A DNA stretch of 10,018 nucleotides from Candidatus Dojkabacteria bacterium (GTDB taxonomy: Bacteria > Patescibacteriota > Dojkabacteria > GCA-002793355): contig JALVLD010000120.1 in the NCBI GenBank assembly GCA_027033525.1, positions 1-10,018 on the forward strand. The letters are read 5' to 3'. The notes under the pieces were generated by a model. The model had not been told where the DNA came from. It saw only the letters and a program-made list of their open reading frames with translations, and did not search any database. Of the stretch, positions 1 through 5,836 are shown in pieces. Positions within the stretch are counted from its first letter, which is position 1; each line of letters begins with the position of its first letter. A program made the translations under genes and the position numbers.

Positions 1-1899
1 TTCACTCACAGATTTAACTACTTCTTTTTCTTTCTTAGGTGGGGCTTGGGTACCATATTTCTCAACTAGTGCTTCAAAATCTTCTGCATCAAGTGTCTCA
101 TGTTGCATTAATGCTTCTGCAACTTTATCTAAAAGCTTGCGCTCTCGCTTTAAAATTGCTTTTGCCCTTTGCATTTGGCTAGAGACTATTTCTAAGACCT
201 CTTTATCTATTTTTTCTGCTGTACTATCTGCATAATCTTGTTTTAATGCAAATAATAAATATTCATCCTTGGTGGCATATTTTACAAAACCAAGAGATTT
301 ACTCATTCCAAGTTCTTTTATCATTGTTCGTGCAATATCACTTGCACGCTCTATATCGCTTGCAGCACCTGTGGTGATATCGTCATCTCCAAAAACAATT
401 GATTCTGCAGCTCTACCTGCAGTTAAGCTTGCAATTTCTGCTAATAATTCTTTGTATGTCATATTTGCTCTTTGCACTTCATTTTGTGTAAGGGTTGCAC
501 CTAAAGCATGTCCTCTGGGCACAATGGTAATTGTTTGTACCTTTTTAGCTTCTTTTATATAAGCAGAAACGATTGCATGGCCAGCTTCATGATAAGCTGT
601 AATAGAGATATCCTTTTTTGTAAGTGCAAAGCTCTTGCGTTGTGGTCCCATACTTACCTTATACATAGCTTCAACTAACTCCTCCATCCCGATCTCTTTC
701 TTGTTTGCCCTTACTGTTAAAATAGCAGCCTCGTTCATTAAGTTTTCAAGGTCTGCGCCAGAAAATCCAACTGTAATAGCTGCAATACGCTTTAAGTCTA
801 CATTTTCTGCTAACTTTTTATTGCGTGCATGAATTTTTAGTATTTCTTCGCGCTCATAAATATCTGGCAAGCTAAGATGTATGCGTCTATCAAATCTACC
901 AGGACGCATAAGTGCTGGATCTAACACGTCTACTCTATTTGTTGCAGCAATTACTATAACTGCGTCATTTCTTTCAAAACCATCCATTTCTACTAATATT
1001 TGGTTTAAAGTTTGTTCTGAATATGTACTCCTAAAATCTACTCCACGTTTTTTAGCAACTGCATCTATTTCATCAATAAAAATAATAGAAGGAGCAATAG
1101 CTTTTGCACGTTTAAATAAATCTCGCACACGAGCAGCGCCTGCACCAACTAACATTTCTTCAAACTCTGCACCAGAAGTATGGAAAAATGGCACCTTAGC
1201 TTCACCAGCTACAGCCCTAGCTAAAAGTGTTTTCCCTGTGCCTGGAGGACCTTCTAATAATACCCCCTTGGGTATACGTGCTCCCATTTTTTGAAATTTC
1301 TTTGGATCGCGCAAAAATTCTACTATTTCAGAGATTTCTTCTTTAACTTCTTTAAGCCCTGCAACATCATTAAATGTAACTTTTGGTTTTCTACCAATAA
1401 TAACTCGTGCTGGACTTTTCCCAAACGACATCAATCCGCCCCCACTTCCTTGCTTAGAAAAAAGCCCAACAAATCTATACACTGAATAAGCTAAAAATAT
1501 TAAAAACAAAATATTTACAATTGCAGACACCCAATCTAGCCAAGATAAAGTATCGTTTCGTACTTTAACATCTACGTCTTTTAATTCTGTTAGTTTTATT
1601 CCTTCTTTTTGCAACAATTCAAAAAATGATGATTTACTTTCTATTGTGGTATATTCACGTTTTTTGTCCTTCGTTTCTAGATAAACATTGGAATCTTCTA
1701 TTAATATTGTTTTGATTTTGTTATCCTTGATTTGCTCAACTGCGTAGGGTAAAGGCACCTCCATGCCTTTTGCTACTTGCTTTGCGTAAATCCCGACAAA
1801 AACGAATATCACCAATGCTATACCCAAGCCAACCCATTTTTTAAAATCTTTTGGAGTTACAACATGCTCTACTATTATTCTTCTATCTTTGGTTGCCAT
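1..1899 (-). CDS. ftsH: ATP-dependent zinc metalloprotease FtsH, partial (3' end outside window)
   Basis: FtsH is a membrane-anchored AAA+ protease that extracts and degrades membrane and short-lived cytosolic proteins. My reading from the ATG at 1899 gives 633 codons without a stop, so the C-terminus is missing. Visible parts: first membrane segment about residues 22-38, an external domain of about 80 residues, and a second membrane segment about 123-145. The AAA module has Walker A GPPGTGKT (217-224), Walker B ending in DEID (276-279) and the second-region-of-homology GRFDRR (334-339). The protease has the zinc site HEAGH (437-441) and a likely third ligand Asp515 in ITTGAASD. The pore loop reads EMLVG, with Leu250 where most FtsH proteins have Phe. 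The final visible residues are Lys/Glu-rich, as expected near the tail. No Shine-Dalgarno precedes the ATG. A TATAAT lies 8 nt upstream, and the CAU tRNA lies 29 nt upstream on the same strand, so read-through from the tRNA promoter is also possible. Confidence 0.97.
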   Translation of the reverse strand, partial: MATKDRRIIVEHVVTPKDFKKWVGLGIALVIFVFVGIYAKQVAKGMEVPLPYAVEQIKDNKIKTILIEDSNVYLETKDKKREYTTIESKSSFFELLQKEGIKLTELKDVDVKVRNDTLSWLDWVSAIVNILFLIFLAYSVYRFVGLFSKQGSGGGLMSFGKSPARVIIGRKPKVTFNDVAGLKEVKEEISEIVEFLRDPKKFQKMGARIPKGVLLEGPPGTGKTLLARAVAGEAKVPFFHTSGAEFEEMLVGAGAARVRDLFKRAKAIAPSIIFIDEIDAVAKKRGVDFRSTYSEQTLNQILVEMDGFERNDAVIVIAATNRVDVLDPALMRPGRFDRRIHLSLPDIYEREEILKIHARNKKLAENVDLKRIAAITVGFSGADLENLMNEAAILTVRANKKEIGMEELVEAMYKVSMGPQRKSFALTKKDISITAYHEAGHAIVSAYIKEAKKVQTITIVPRGHALGATLTQNEVQRANMTYKELLAEIASLTAGRAAESIVFGDDDITTGAASDIERASDIARTMIKELGMSKSLGFVKYATKDEYLLFALKQDYADSTAEKIDKEVLEIVSSQMQRAKAILKRERKLLDKVAEALMQHETLDAEDFEALVEKYGTQAPPKKEKEVVKSVSE

Positions 1900-1907
1900 T
1901 ATTAAAA

Positions 1908-1913
1908 ATTATA
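1908..1913 (-). promoter_or_regulatory. Possible -10 box for ftsH (leaderless-type spacing)
   Basis: A TATAAT on the minus strand ends 8 nt before the ftsH ATG, which would place the transcript start about 2 nt before the start codon. No -35 is recognisable because that region falls inside the tRNA gene. The gap is very AT-rich, so a chance match is possible. Confidence 0.35.
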
Positions 1914-1928
1914 ATAATTAAAAATAAA

Positions 1929-2002
1929 TGGTGCCGGGCAGACTCGAACTGCCAACCTCGGGGTTATGAATCCCGCGCTCTCACCAGTTGAGCTACGGCA
2001 CC
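1929..2002 (-). tRNA. tRNA with CAU anticodon (elongator Met, or Ile2 if lysidine-modified)
   Basis: The minus strand folds as a full cloverleaf. The acceptor GGTGCCG pairs perfectly with CGGCACC, followed by discriminator A at 1929. The D-stem is GCTC/GAGC, the anticodon loop TTCATAA contains CAT, and the T-arm is GGCAG-TTCGAGT-CTGCC. The 1:72 pair is normal G:C, 11:24 is C:G and the lower anticodon stem lacks the three G:C pairs, so it is not the initiator. The last anticodon-stem pair is an A:C mismatch. CCA is not encoded. Elongator Met is the default call; Ile2 cannot be excluded because lysidine modification is invisible in DNA. Confidence 0.95.
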
Positions 2003-2010
2003 GCTTAGGT

Positions 2011-2019
2011 ATTATATCA
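2011..2019 (-). promoter_or_regulatory. Extended -10 promoter of the CAU tRNA
   Basis: The minus strand reads TGATATAAT, a consensus extended -10, ending 8 nt before the mature tRNA 5' end. No good -35 is seen at 17 nt. The predicted start leaves a 5' leader of only about 1-3 nt on the tRNA. Confidence 0.55.
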
Positions 2020-2082
2020 AATGATATACATTTCCTCTAAATCCCATGCTTTTATTTTAGGGGAGACGTAATTTACCAGATT

Positions 2083-2961
2083 CTAGAGCTCTTGAAGCTT
2101 TTCGTTGTTAGCCTTTGGCTTAACCAGCTCTAAATACTTCTCCGTTGTAGAAACGCGTCTGTGGCCGACGATTTTAGCCAAAGTTACAAGATTCATACCA
2201 CGGGCTAAATGATATGCTATAAATGTATTTCTAATATCGTTAACCGTAGCATCATTTATCCCAGCTTCTTTAAACGCACGTTTTATTGCAGAACGAATGT
2301 TGCGCATTGGTACTGGATTCCCATTCTTAGTTAAAAATACATTTTCTATGCCAGGCTTAGGTGTAGGTCTGTGATTTTTAATATACTCCATAAGTGCCTC
2401 GTATGCTGCTTTATTTAATGGCACCTTACGTGCAGGATGTGCACCATATTTTTCAATATACAAATAAGGCTTGCCGCTAGCTGTATGTTTAATATCGCTA
2501 ACCTTTAACCTAAAAAGCTCACCTAATCTAAGGCCGGTCTGTAGTAAGGTTTCAACCATAGCATACAACCTAGGATCCTTCCTACTAGCGTCTCTTAATG
2601 CTCGATATTCAATTCGCGTTAGAATTCTAGGTGGGGTTTGCTCTAGCTTAGGATGACTAAGCCTCATTGCAGGATTTTCCAATTCATCAATAATCCCAAT
2701 TTTCACAAGATATTTAAAAAAGGTACGAATACTGTTAATTTTCCTGGAAACTGTCTTTAGGTTAAAACCTCTTTCGTTTTTTAAATATTCAACAAAATCC
2801 TTTAAATCATTAAGTGTTACATCTGCTATAGTCTCTTTCTTCTTGACATTGTGCAAATATTCATATAATTGTTCTATATCCTTTTTGTATGCAACAATCG
2901 TGTACTGACTCTTGCCCAATTCTGTTAAATAATTTATGAATTTACTAAGTAGATCTTTCAT
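2083..2961 (-). CDS. Xer-like tyrosine recombinase with non-canonical active site
   Basis: The 292-residue protein has the XerC/XerD layout and usual length: an N-terminal SAM-like core-binding domain (about 1-100) and a C-terminal catalytic domain (about 112-285). Recognisable catalytic positions are Arg145 in TGLRLGEL, a probable beta-hairpin Lys171, Arg244, His267 in VGHRRVSTT and nucleophile Tyr276. The box II motif, normally HxLRH, reads NDIRN (241-245), so both histidines are replaced by asparagine. A host role such as chromosome-dimer resolution is plausible because no phage or element genes surround it, but the substitutions leave the exact activity open. The ATG is preceded by AGGAG only one base upstream, too close for normal Shine-Dalgarno pairing. 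In-frame TTG at residue 15 is an alternative start, but it would cut into the first helix. An extended -10 promoter lies 36 nt upstream. Confidence 0.9.
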   Translation of the reverse strand: MKDLLSKFINYLTELGKSQYTIVAYKKDIEQLYEYLHNVKKKETIADVTLNDLKDFVEYLKNERGFNLKTVSRKINSIRTFFKYLVKIGIIDELENPAMRLSHPKLEQTPPRILTRIEYRALRDASRKDPRLYAMVETLLQTGLRLGELFRLKVSDIKHTASGKPYLYIEKYGAHPARKVPLNKAAYEALMEYIKNHRPTPKPGIENVFLTKNGNPVPMRNIRSAIKRAFKEAGINDATVNDIRNTFIAYHLARGMNLVTLAKIVGHRRVSTTEKYLELVKPKANNEKLQEL

Positions 2962-2997
2962 ACTCCTATTATGCTCTTAAACTGCTTAGGTTAAATT

Positions 2998-3026
2998 ATT
3001 ATATCATAGCAATTAAGTTATAGCAA
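2998..3026 (-). promoter_or_regulatory. Promoter of the Xer-like gene
   Basis: Minus-strand -35 TTGCTA (3021-3026), a 17-nt spacer, then TGATATAAT with the -10 at 2998-3003. The predicted start near 2991 gives a leader of about 30 nt. The promoter sits over a pair of 9-bp direct repeats. Confidence 0.6.
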
Positions 3027-3028
3027 TT
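3006..3028. repeat. Two 9-bp direct repeats, 14-bp period
   Basis: ATAGCAATT occurs at 3006-3014 and 3020-3028. One copy overlaps the -35 and the other the spacer and extended -10 of the recombinase promoter. This could be an operator for a regulator or for the recombinase itself, but two copies in AT-rich DNA may also be chance. Confidence 0.4.
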
Positions 3029-3064
3029 GTTATAAGGACATGCGGCACTACAACCTTTTTATTT

Positions 3065-3092
3065 TTGCCTATGCCTTATTTTTGTTTATAAT
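3065..3092 (+). promoter_or_regulatory. Promoter of the FtsB-like gene (leaderless-type)
   Basis: TATAAT at 3087-3092 ends 5 nt before the ATG at 3098. TTGCCT at 3065-3070, with a 16-nt spacer, is a modest -35. The predicted start falls on or next to the start codon, and no Shine-Dalgarno is present. Confidence 0.55.
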
Positions 3093-3097
3093 TTCAT

Positions 3098-3448
3098 ATG
3101 CACAACCTAAAAAAGCTTGCCTTAACTATATTAATCATTTTAAGTGCAACCATTCTTAGCATAAAAGCAATAAAAAATATAAGAAATGCATTAAATTTAG
3201 TAAATATTTACAAAAACCAAGAACGGGCTTTACGCAAACAATATATTCAACTTATCAAAAAGCAACTCGAACTTGAATACGTTAGCTCACCTCTCTATAA
3301 GGAAGAACAACTACGGAATAGCTTAAACTACTACAAGAAAGGCGAAAAGGTAATAATTTTTACAAAGCCTTTACAAGAACTCCCACCACCTCAAATCACT
3401 GGTGCTCAGCAGACGACCAATCTTTGGGAGAAAATCTTACTTTATTAA
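3098..3448 (+). CDS. FtsB/DivIC-like septum formation initiator protein
   Basis: A 116-residue bitopic membrane protein of the divisome. In this family a single membrane anchor and an external coiled coil link FtsL and FtsQ and help activate septal peptidoglycan synthesis. The sequence shows a short basic N-terminus (HNLKK), a hydrophobic helix at about 7-24, and a charged helical segment at about 28-60 with coiled-coil character. After that comes the family-like C-terminal module YKEEQLRNSLNYYKKGEKV (67-85), analogous to the 'ARE-LGLVKPGE-VV' region in typical members. The last 25 residues are Pro/Gln-rich and unconserved. Assignment is by architecture, since FtsB, FtsL and DivIC are hard to tell apart by sequence. 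It is read alone and ends 5 nt before the 3' end of the oppositely oriented tRNA-fMet. Confidence 0.8.
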   Translation: MHNLKKLALTILIILSATILSIKAIKNIRNALNLVNIYKNQERALRKQYIQLIKKQLELEYVSSPLYKEEQLRNSLNYYKKGEKVIIFTKPLQELPPPQITGAQQTTNLWEKILLY

Positions 3449-3453
3449 AACCA

Positions 3454-3525
3454 TTGCGGGGGGTGGATTCGAACCACCAACCTTCGGGTTATGGGCCCGA
3501 CGAGCTGCCATTGCTCCACCCCGCA
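3454..3525 (-). tRNA. Initiator tRNA-fMet (CAU)
   Basis: Minus-strand cloverleaf: acceptor TGCGGGG with CCCCGCA, discriminator A at 3454, D-stem GAGC/GCTC with a short 7-nt loop, anticodon arm TCGGG-CCCATAA-CCCGA, T-arm GGTGG-TTCGAAT-CCACC. Initiator identity is supported by three consecutive G:C pairs in the lower anticodon stem and by the A11:U24 purine-pyrimidine pair, both hallmarks of bacterial initiators. The 1:72 position is a weak U:A pair instead of the usual C:A mismatch. CCA is not encoded. Confidence 0.95.
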
Positions 3526-3535
3526 ACAGTAAAGG

Positions 3536-3544
3536 ATTATACCA
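3536..3544 (-). promoter_or_regulatory. Extended -10 promoter of tRNA-fMet
   Basis: Minus-strand TGGTATAAT with the -10 at 3536-3541 ends 10 nt before the mature tRNA 5' end. There is no convincing -35, because that region is occupied by a strong stem-loop. The predicted tRNA leader is about 3-5 nt. Confidence 0.5.
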
Positions 3545-3598
3545 TAAGACACTTAGGTCCTCCAGGAGCAAAGCGGGAGGCAACCCCTTGCGTCTTAT
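3544..3598. other. GC-rich stem-loop between the orphan gene and tRNA-fMet
   Basis: Outer arms ATAAGAC (3544-3550) and GTCTTAT (3592-3598) pair perfectly over 7 bp. Inside, GGTCCTCC (3556-3563) can pair with GGAGG (3576-3580) and ACC (3583-3585), with a 2-nt bulge. No T-run follows on either strand, so it is not a textbook intrinsic terminator. It could end the orphan transcript, fold as part of a small RNA, or affect the tRNA promoter that starts at its edge. Confidence 0.5.
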
Positions 3599-3726
3599 CG
3601 GTTTCTGGCCTTTCCCTTTATTCGTCGACTCTTCCTATCCCTCGATGTGTGCATCAACTCTGTATTTACATGCAAAGCAACGCCCCCTCCTTTATCCTGT
3701 ACGCCCCCCTTAACAGATATTTCTTT

Positions 3727-4632
3727 CTACTCACCTACCTCCTCCAGACCGGTAAGCTCGACCCACTTTCTGAGGAGCCGATCCCACTCCTCCCAGGAAG
3801 CAGGCCTGAAACGCCAATACCTCTGGCCCCAGTAAAAAGAAATGCCGGCCATATTTCCCCCGTCGGGGCGAATTAACTTCACTTCTTTTCCGTTTAGGTC
3901 GACTACTTGAGCTTCATCTGCGGGAAACCTCCAACTAAAAGCAACTACCCGATCACATGTAGGATCTTCACAATACTGAAGGGCAAAAAATATAGTGACC
4001 GCTCTAGCTTTTTCTAGTTCGCTCCGACCTAAACCTTTCTTGGTAAAAGCATCTGGATATGTGAACACCCCAAGCCGAGGCTTGTGAAAAGCCCCTCCAT
4101 CTGAACTTGGGTAGGCCCAAGCAGTATGGGCTATACGGCGAAGACTCCTATCATTACTCTCTAACCTTTGCCACACAGCAGATACCATATCAAACCCTCC
4201 ACTTAAAGTGCTAAGCCATGGCCACAAACCCGTCAAGTCCACTTTTACCCCCGGCGTATTTACCACAACAACATCTCTCTGACGTGCAGGAAGGCGCTTA
4301 GCTCTTTCATATGTCGGGAAATATACTGCTGCACGGTTTTCAGAAAGAGTTATCCCTTGTCTTGTTGATACACAAACTGTCGACGCCCCGTCTGGCCCTC
4401 CTTGCCCCTGACATAAAGTTCGCTTCTCGTACGGCCCTTCTGGGAATCCTAACATTGTCCCTCTGCACCTAACTTCTCCCTGTTTAAATTTCTTACCCTC
4501 ACGGATTGTGATCTGCCACGTTGGGATCAACACACCATCGCCCTCGCCATCCTTCCGCACCCTACCTCGCTCCGGGTAAAAACCTGGATCTACAGGTAAT
4601 TCGGGAAGATGCCTATTTCGCGGACCTGCCAC
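3727..4632 (-). CDS. Hypothetical protein, Trp-rich, unrecognised
   Basis: I do not recognise this 301-residue protein. It has no signal peptide or membrane helix and looks soluble. Tryptophan is abundant (11 residues), with a dense aromatic C-terminal third including FSWRF (around 228-232), FYWGQRYWRF and SWEEWDRLLRKW. Cysteines occur in RCRG, TLCQ, TVCV and as a CEDPTC pair near residue 220, possibly a partial metal site. There is no HExxH or other catalytic motif. The first possible start is GTG at 4632, directly after an in-frame TAA; GTG at residue 25 (4560) has a GGAG-like sequence 9 nt upstream and is a credible alternative. A promoter lies just upstream. G+C is higher than in neighbouring genes (38 of 60 bases at 4381-4440), and GGG, CGG and AGG codons are frequent, suggesting acquisition by transfer. 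The long open frame, matched promoter and coherent aromatic C-terminus support a real gene. Confidence 0.6.
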   Translation of the reverse strand: MAGPRNRHLPELPVDPGFYPERGRVRKDGEGDGVLIPTWQITIREGKKFKQGEVRCRGTMLGFPEGPYEKRTLCQGQGGPDGASTVCVSTRQGITLSENRAAVYFPTYERAKRLPARQRDVVVVNTPGVKVDLTGLWPWLSTLSGGFDMVSAVWQRLESNDRSLRRIAHTAWAYPSSDGGAFHKPRLGVFTYPDAFTKKGLGRSELEKARAVTIFFALQYCEDPTCDRVVAFSWRFPADEAQVVDLNGKEVKLIRPDGGNMAGISFYWGQRYWRFRPASWEEWDRLLRKWVELTGLEEVGE

Positions 4633-4661
4633 TTAAAATCACTGTCAATTTATATTGCGTA

Positions 4662-4690
4662 ATTATATCCTATAAAACACACGGTCACAA
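4662..4690 (-). promoter_or_regulatory. Promoter of the orphan 301-residue gene
   Basis: Minus-strand -35 TTGTGA (4685-4690), a 17-nt spacer and -10 TATAAT (4662-4667). The predicted start near 4655 gives a leader of about 23 nt to the GTG at 4632. No Shine-Dalgarno is visible in that leader. Confidence 0.55.
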
Positions 4691-4932
4691 GCCCACCTAG
4701 CTATATGCAAACCCTTATCGTTGCCCACCCAGCAACAACTTCGCAAGCACCACTTAGGCTATAATAAAAAAATCATATCCTTACCACCTCCCCACTTTAG
4801 GGTAAGAAACTAATCCCCAAAACGTTAAAATACTGCAAAACACAAACATAGTTCTCGCTAATATATCCTGGTGTGCCCTCTTTTACTTCATACTGGTGCT
4901 AAAGAAATACCATAATCCCCGTCCCCTTTGTG

Positions 4933-4938
4933 TATAAT
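4933..4938 (+). promoter_or_regulatory. -10 box of rsmA (leaderless-type)
   Basis: TATAAT ends 5 nt before the rsmA ATG at 4944, placing the transcript start on the start codon. No convincing -35 and no Shine-Dalgarno are present. Confidence 0.5.
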
Positions 4939-4943
4939 AAAGC

Positions 4944-5819
4944 ATGCATATTACTCCCCAAAAAAAATTCGGCCAAAATTTTATTATTAACGTACCTGAT
5001 AAAATCCTAGTCCCGAAGTCTCCACTTACCAAGCACTTATTAGTTGTTGAAATCGGACCTGGCACTGGCAATATCACCAGCAAAATTCTAACTCAAACAC
5101 ATACTTTTATTGCCCAAAAGGTTATAGAAAACGCCGATATTTATTTAATAGAAATCGACAACCGCCTAGTACCCAAACTAAACACACTTGCTCAAAAATT
5201 CTCAACAAACAATCTACGCGTACATATCATTAACCAAGACGTCCTAACAATAGACCTTTTAAATATCGTGCATACAACTTTAAAAACTTCCCTCTTTATT
5301 TTAGGAGCCTTACCTTATAACATCTCCAAACGTATAATCCAATGGAGCATTACCCAATCTTTACGACTTAAAGATGCTTATCCTACCTTAAAATTCCTCC
5401 CGTATAGATTTATAACGCAAGTCGAAGTTGCATTACGGTATATTGGTACAATAGACAAAAAAGATTTTCTTTATTGGAGTACTGCTCCAATTGTTTGTTA
5501 TGCAAAGCTTATAAAAAGACTTCCGCCTGGCAACTTTACCCCAAGCCCAAAGGTTACTAGTGCAATCATAGAATTCTTACTCTGTCCTCATAAATTAAGA
5601 AAATTGCTGCTCCTTGATACCTCCTACGAAGAACTTTGGCAGAAATGGAACGAAATTGCCCAGAAAATTAGGATGTTTTACCAAAATAGACGCAAAACTT
5701 TAATTGCCACAAACAAAAAACTAACAATAGTACCAAATAATGCAATTCCAGAGAACATTGGTGGCAAAAGGCCAGAAGATTTAACTCTTAACGAATGGTT
5801 AAGTTTTCTAAAAAACTAA
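4944..5819 (+). CDS. rsmA: 16S rRNA (adenine1518/1519-N6)-dimethyltransferase RsmA/KsgA
   Basis: RsmA uses S-adenosylmethionine to dimethylate two adjacent adenines in helix 45 of 16S rRNA late in small-subunit assembly. The 291-residue length is typical. Motifs in order: KKFGQNF (7-13), motif I VVEIGPGTGN (34-43), acidic Glu70 in LIEID, QDVL with Asp99, motif IV GALPYN (121-126), FTPSPKVTSA (198-207), and NRRKTL and GKRPEDLTLNEW in the C-terminal helical domain. Motif IV normally begins with Asn or Asp (NLPY); here it is Ala122, an unusual change at a residue that positions the target adenine. Everything else is intact, so I expect a working or lineage-adapted enzyme. It is transcribed alone from a -10 abutting the ATG, and it converges with the prenyl synthase gene with a 17-nt gap and no visible terminator. 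Confidence 0.92.
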   Translation: MHITPQKKFGQNFIINVPDKILVPKSPLTKHLLVVEIGPGTGNITSKILTQTHTFIAQKVIENADIYLIEIDNRLVPKLNTLAQKFSTNNLRVHIINQDVLTIDLLNIVHTTLKTSLFILGALPYNISKRIIQWSITQSLRLKDAYPTLKFLPYRFITQVEVALRYIGTIDKKDFLYWSTAPIVCYAKLIKRLPPGNFTPSPKVTSAIIEFLLCPHKLRKLLLLDTSYEELWQKWNEIAQKIRMFYQNRRKTLIATNKKLTIVPNNAIPENIGGKRPEDLTLNEWLSFLKN

Positions 5820-5836
5820 CACAAAAATATTCCCTA

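Larger units (their letters stand above)
4633..4943. other. 310-bp divergent intergenic region (orphan gene / rsmA)
   Basis: Holds the minus-strand promoter of the orphan gene and the plus-strand -10 of rsmA. It also contains a TATAAT at 4760-4765 (plus) with no gene close downstream, and two weak inverted repeats: GTTGC/GCAAC at about 4720-4736 and CTTACC/GGTAAG at about 4790-4816. I see no coding region and no RNA gene I recognise. Confidence 0.5.

Noticed and set aside
269..1485. Plus-strand open frames opposite ftsH
   Set aside because: They mirror the strongly conserved ftsH coding strand, with no family resemblance and no ribosome binding site.
1929..3525. Integrated mobile element bounded by two tRNAs, with the Xer-like protein as integrase
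   Set aside because: The recombinase faces the 5' end of the CAU tRNA, no duplicated tRNA 3' end is found, and no element genes are present. A host Xer-type role fits better.
3544..3598. SRP (4.5S) RNA, because AGGTCC followed by GGAGCA resembles the domain IV tip
   Set aside because: The conserved GGAAGCAGC core is not preserved, and the outer stem is placed asymmetrically around that tip. The structure is kept as an unassigned stem-loop.
3402..3876. Overlapping plus-strand open frames encoding FEPPTFGLWARRAAIAPP-type and DSNHQPSGYGPDELPLLHP-type peptides
   Set aside because: These are translations of the antisense strand of tRNA-fMet, a well-known source of false hypothetical proteins. 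They have no start signal.
4883..5083. Small minus-strand open frame overlapping the rsmA start
   Set aside because: Antisense to the conserved rsmA N-terminus and motif I, and without recognisable features.
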